Source of the DNA: Pelosinus fermentans DSM 17108
GTDB lineage: Bacteria; Bacillota; Negativicutes; DSM-13327
Length of the DNA: 64,000 bases
Direction: 5' to 3'
Assembly (NCBI RefSeq): GCF_000271485.2
Contig: NZ_AKVN02000001.1
Coordinates: forward strand, 624,001-688,000
Shown: one piece after another, positions 63,561-64,000 of the stretch
Layout: each line of letters starts with the position of its first letter
Numbering within the stretch: position 1 is the first letter of the stretch
Position numbers and translations under genes: made by a program
Notes under the pieces: generated by a model
The model's database searches: none
What the model was told of the DNA's origin: nothing
The model's input: the letters and a program-made list of their open reading frames with translations, nothing else

Positions 63561-63595
63561 AATATAAATCTATACGTAAAAAAGGGAGGAATTAT

Positions 63596-64000
63596 ATGCC
63601 GGGAAAGAAAATTTCAACGAAAGAGTATATCCGAAGGTATGTTTTCATGTTTATTGGTTCCATTTTAGCAGCGGTAGGGTTAGAGGTTTTTTTGGTTCCC
63701 AATCAGATTATTGATGGTGGAGTAATTGGTATCTCTATCATGGCAAGTCATTTAACTGGATGGCCGCTAGGGTTATTTATCTTCGTATTGAATTTTCCAT
63801 TCATCTATTTAGGGTACATGCAGATTGGAAAAAACTTTGCGATATCAACCTTGTTTGCCTTGACTTCTCTGTCGATCTGGGTAAGTGTTTTGCTGCCTAT
63901 TCCAGGCTTTACAAATGATGTGTTTTTAGCAGCCATCTTTGGGGGAATTATCCTTGGAATTGGTGTAGGACTCATTATTCGCTATGGCGGTTCTTTAGAT
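63596..64000 (+). CDS. YitT-family membrane protein, N-terminal part
   Basis: The first 135 codons are open to the window edge with no stop. They encode at least four hydrophobic helices (YVFMFIGSILAAVGLEVFLV, IIDGGVIGISIMASHLTG, LGLFIFVLNFPFIYLGYMQI and FLAAIFGGIILGIGVGLIIR). This is the membrane domain of the YitT/DUF161 family, which usually ends in a cytosolic DUF2179 domain outside the window. The function of the family is not established. GGGAGG is six bases before the ATG and a good promoter lies upstream. Confidence 0.85.
   Translation, partial: MPGKKISTKEYIRRYVFMFIGSILAAVGLEVFLVPNQIIDGGVIGISIMASHLTGWPLGLFIFVLNFPFIYLGYMQIGKNFAISTLFALTSLSIWVSVLLPIPGFTNDVFLAAIFGGIILGIGVGLIIRYGGSLD

Noticed and set aside
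63444-63595. Small gene between the decarboxylase and YitT genes
   Set aside because: Only a terminator and a promoter fit there; no open frame has a ribosome site.

Overview
This 64 kb window is AT-rich (roughly 40 % GC by eye) and looks like the chromosome of an anaerobic, low-GC, diderm-type Firmicute, most likely a Negativicute of the Sporomusaceae (Pelosinus/Sporomusa-like). The taxon is inferred, not proven. It rests on strong AGGAGG-type ribosome binding sites, a serine T-box, a GlgD-type glycogen locus, a Selenomonas-type lysine/ornithine decarboxylase, siroheme-pathway radical SAM chemistry and an Rrf2-cydAB module. Nearly all of it is ordinary core and accessory metabolism. There is no prophage, CRISPR array, rRNA operon or intact insertion sequence. 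One tRNA-Gln is present.

Layout. 1-5.4 kb: glycogen genes (glgD end, glgA, a GH13-GH77 fusion). 5.6-17 kb: microaerobic respiration. An Rrf2 regulator leads into cydAB, then a large FAD/Fe-S D-lactate-type dehydrogenase, an L,D-transpeptidase, and cydDC. 17-22 kb: a DUF2225 protein, then a T-box-controlled serA-DUF1015-serC operon. 22-34 kb: a thioredoxin-reductase-like flavoprotein lacking the usual NADPH motifs, a YkvI transporter, an HD-GYP protein, serS, a GGDEF/EAL protein, tRNA-Gln and topoisomerase III. 33-37 kb: a response regulator and a hybrid histidine kinase. 37-40 kb: two tandem PII genes and amt, with a structured attenuator leader. 40-46 kb: a flavoprotein, type II NADH dehydrogenase and a CstA-type peptide/pyruvate transporter. 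46-54 kb: an unknown gene followed by atoS-atoC-atoD-atoA-atoE-atoB in the E. coli order, with a textbook sigma-54 promoter and an upstream repeat cluster that is a likely AtoC site. 54-64 kb: HD-GYP protein, YdcF-like protein, two palindromic mobile-element-like sequences, NirJ1/AhbC-like radical SAM protein, GNAT protein, chemotaxis receptor, FMN hydroxy-acid oxidase, lysine/ornithine decarboxylase, and the start of a YitT gene.

How the parts fit. Ndh-2, the lactate-type dehydrogenase and the FMN hydroxy-acid oxidase could feed electrons to the quinone pool, with cytochrome bd as the terminal oxidase. CydDC supports its assembly and the radical SAM protein may help make its haem. The ato genes let the cell use short-chain fatty acids or acetoacetate through CoA transfer and thiolysis. 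Amt and PII handle ammonium.

The most distinctive non-coding feature is a family of intergenic palindromes with short-period arms (CGCGAAG, CACAAAG or CACAGAG types). I find it at nine intergenic loci, several times broken into half-arms and once hosting a second, unrelated palindrome. I did not find a clearly new multi-gene defence or mobile system. The best leads are the DUF1015 protein inside the serine operon, the pyridine-nucleotide-independent reductase, the amt leader and the palindrome family.
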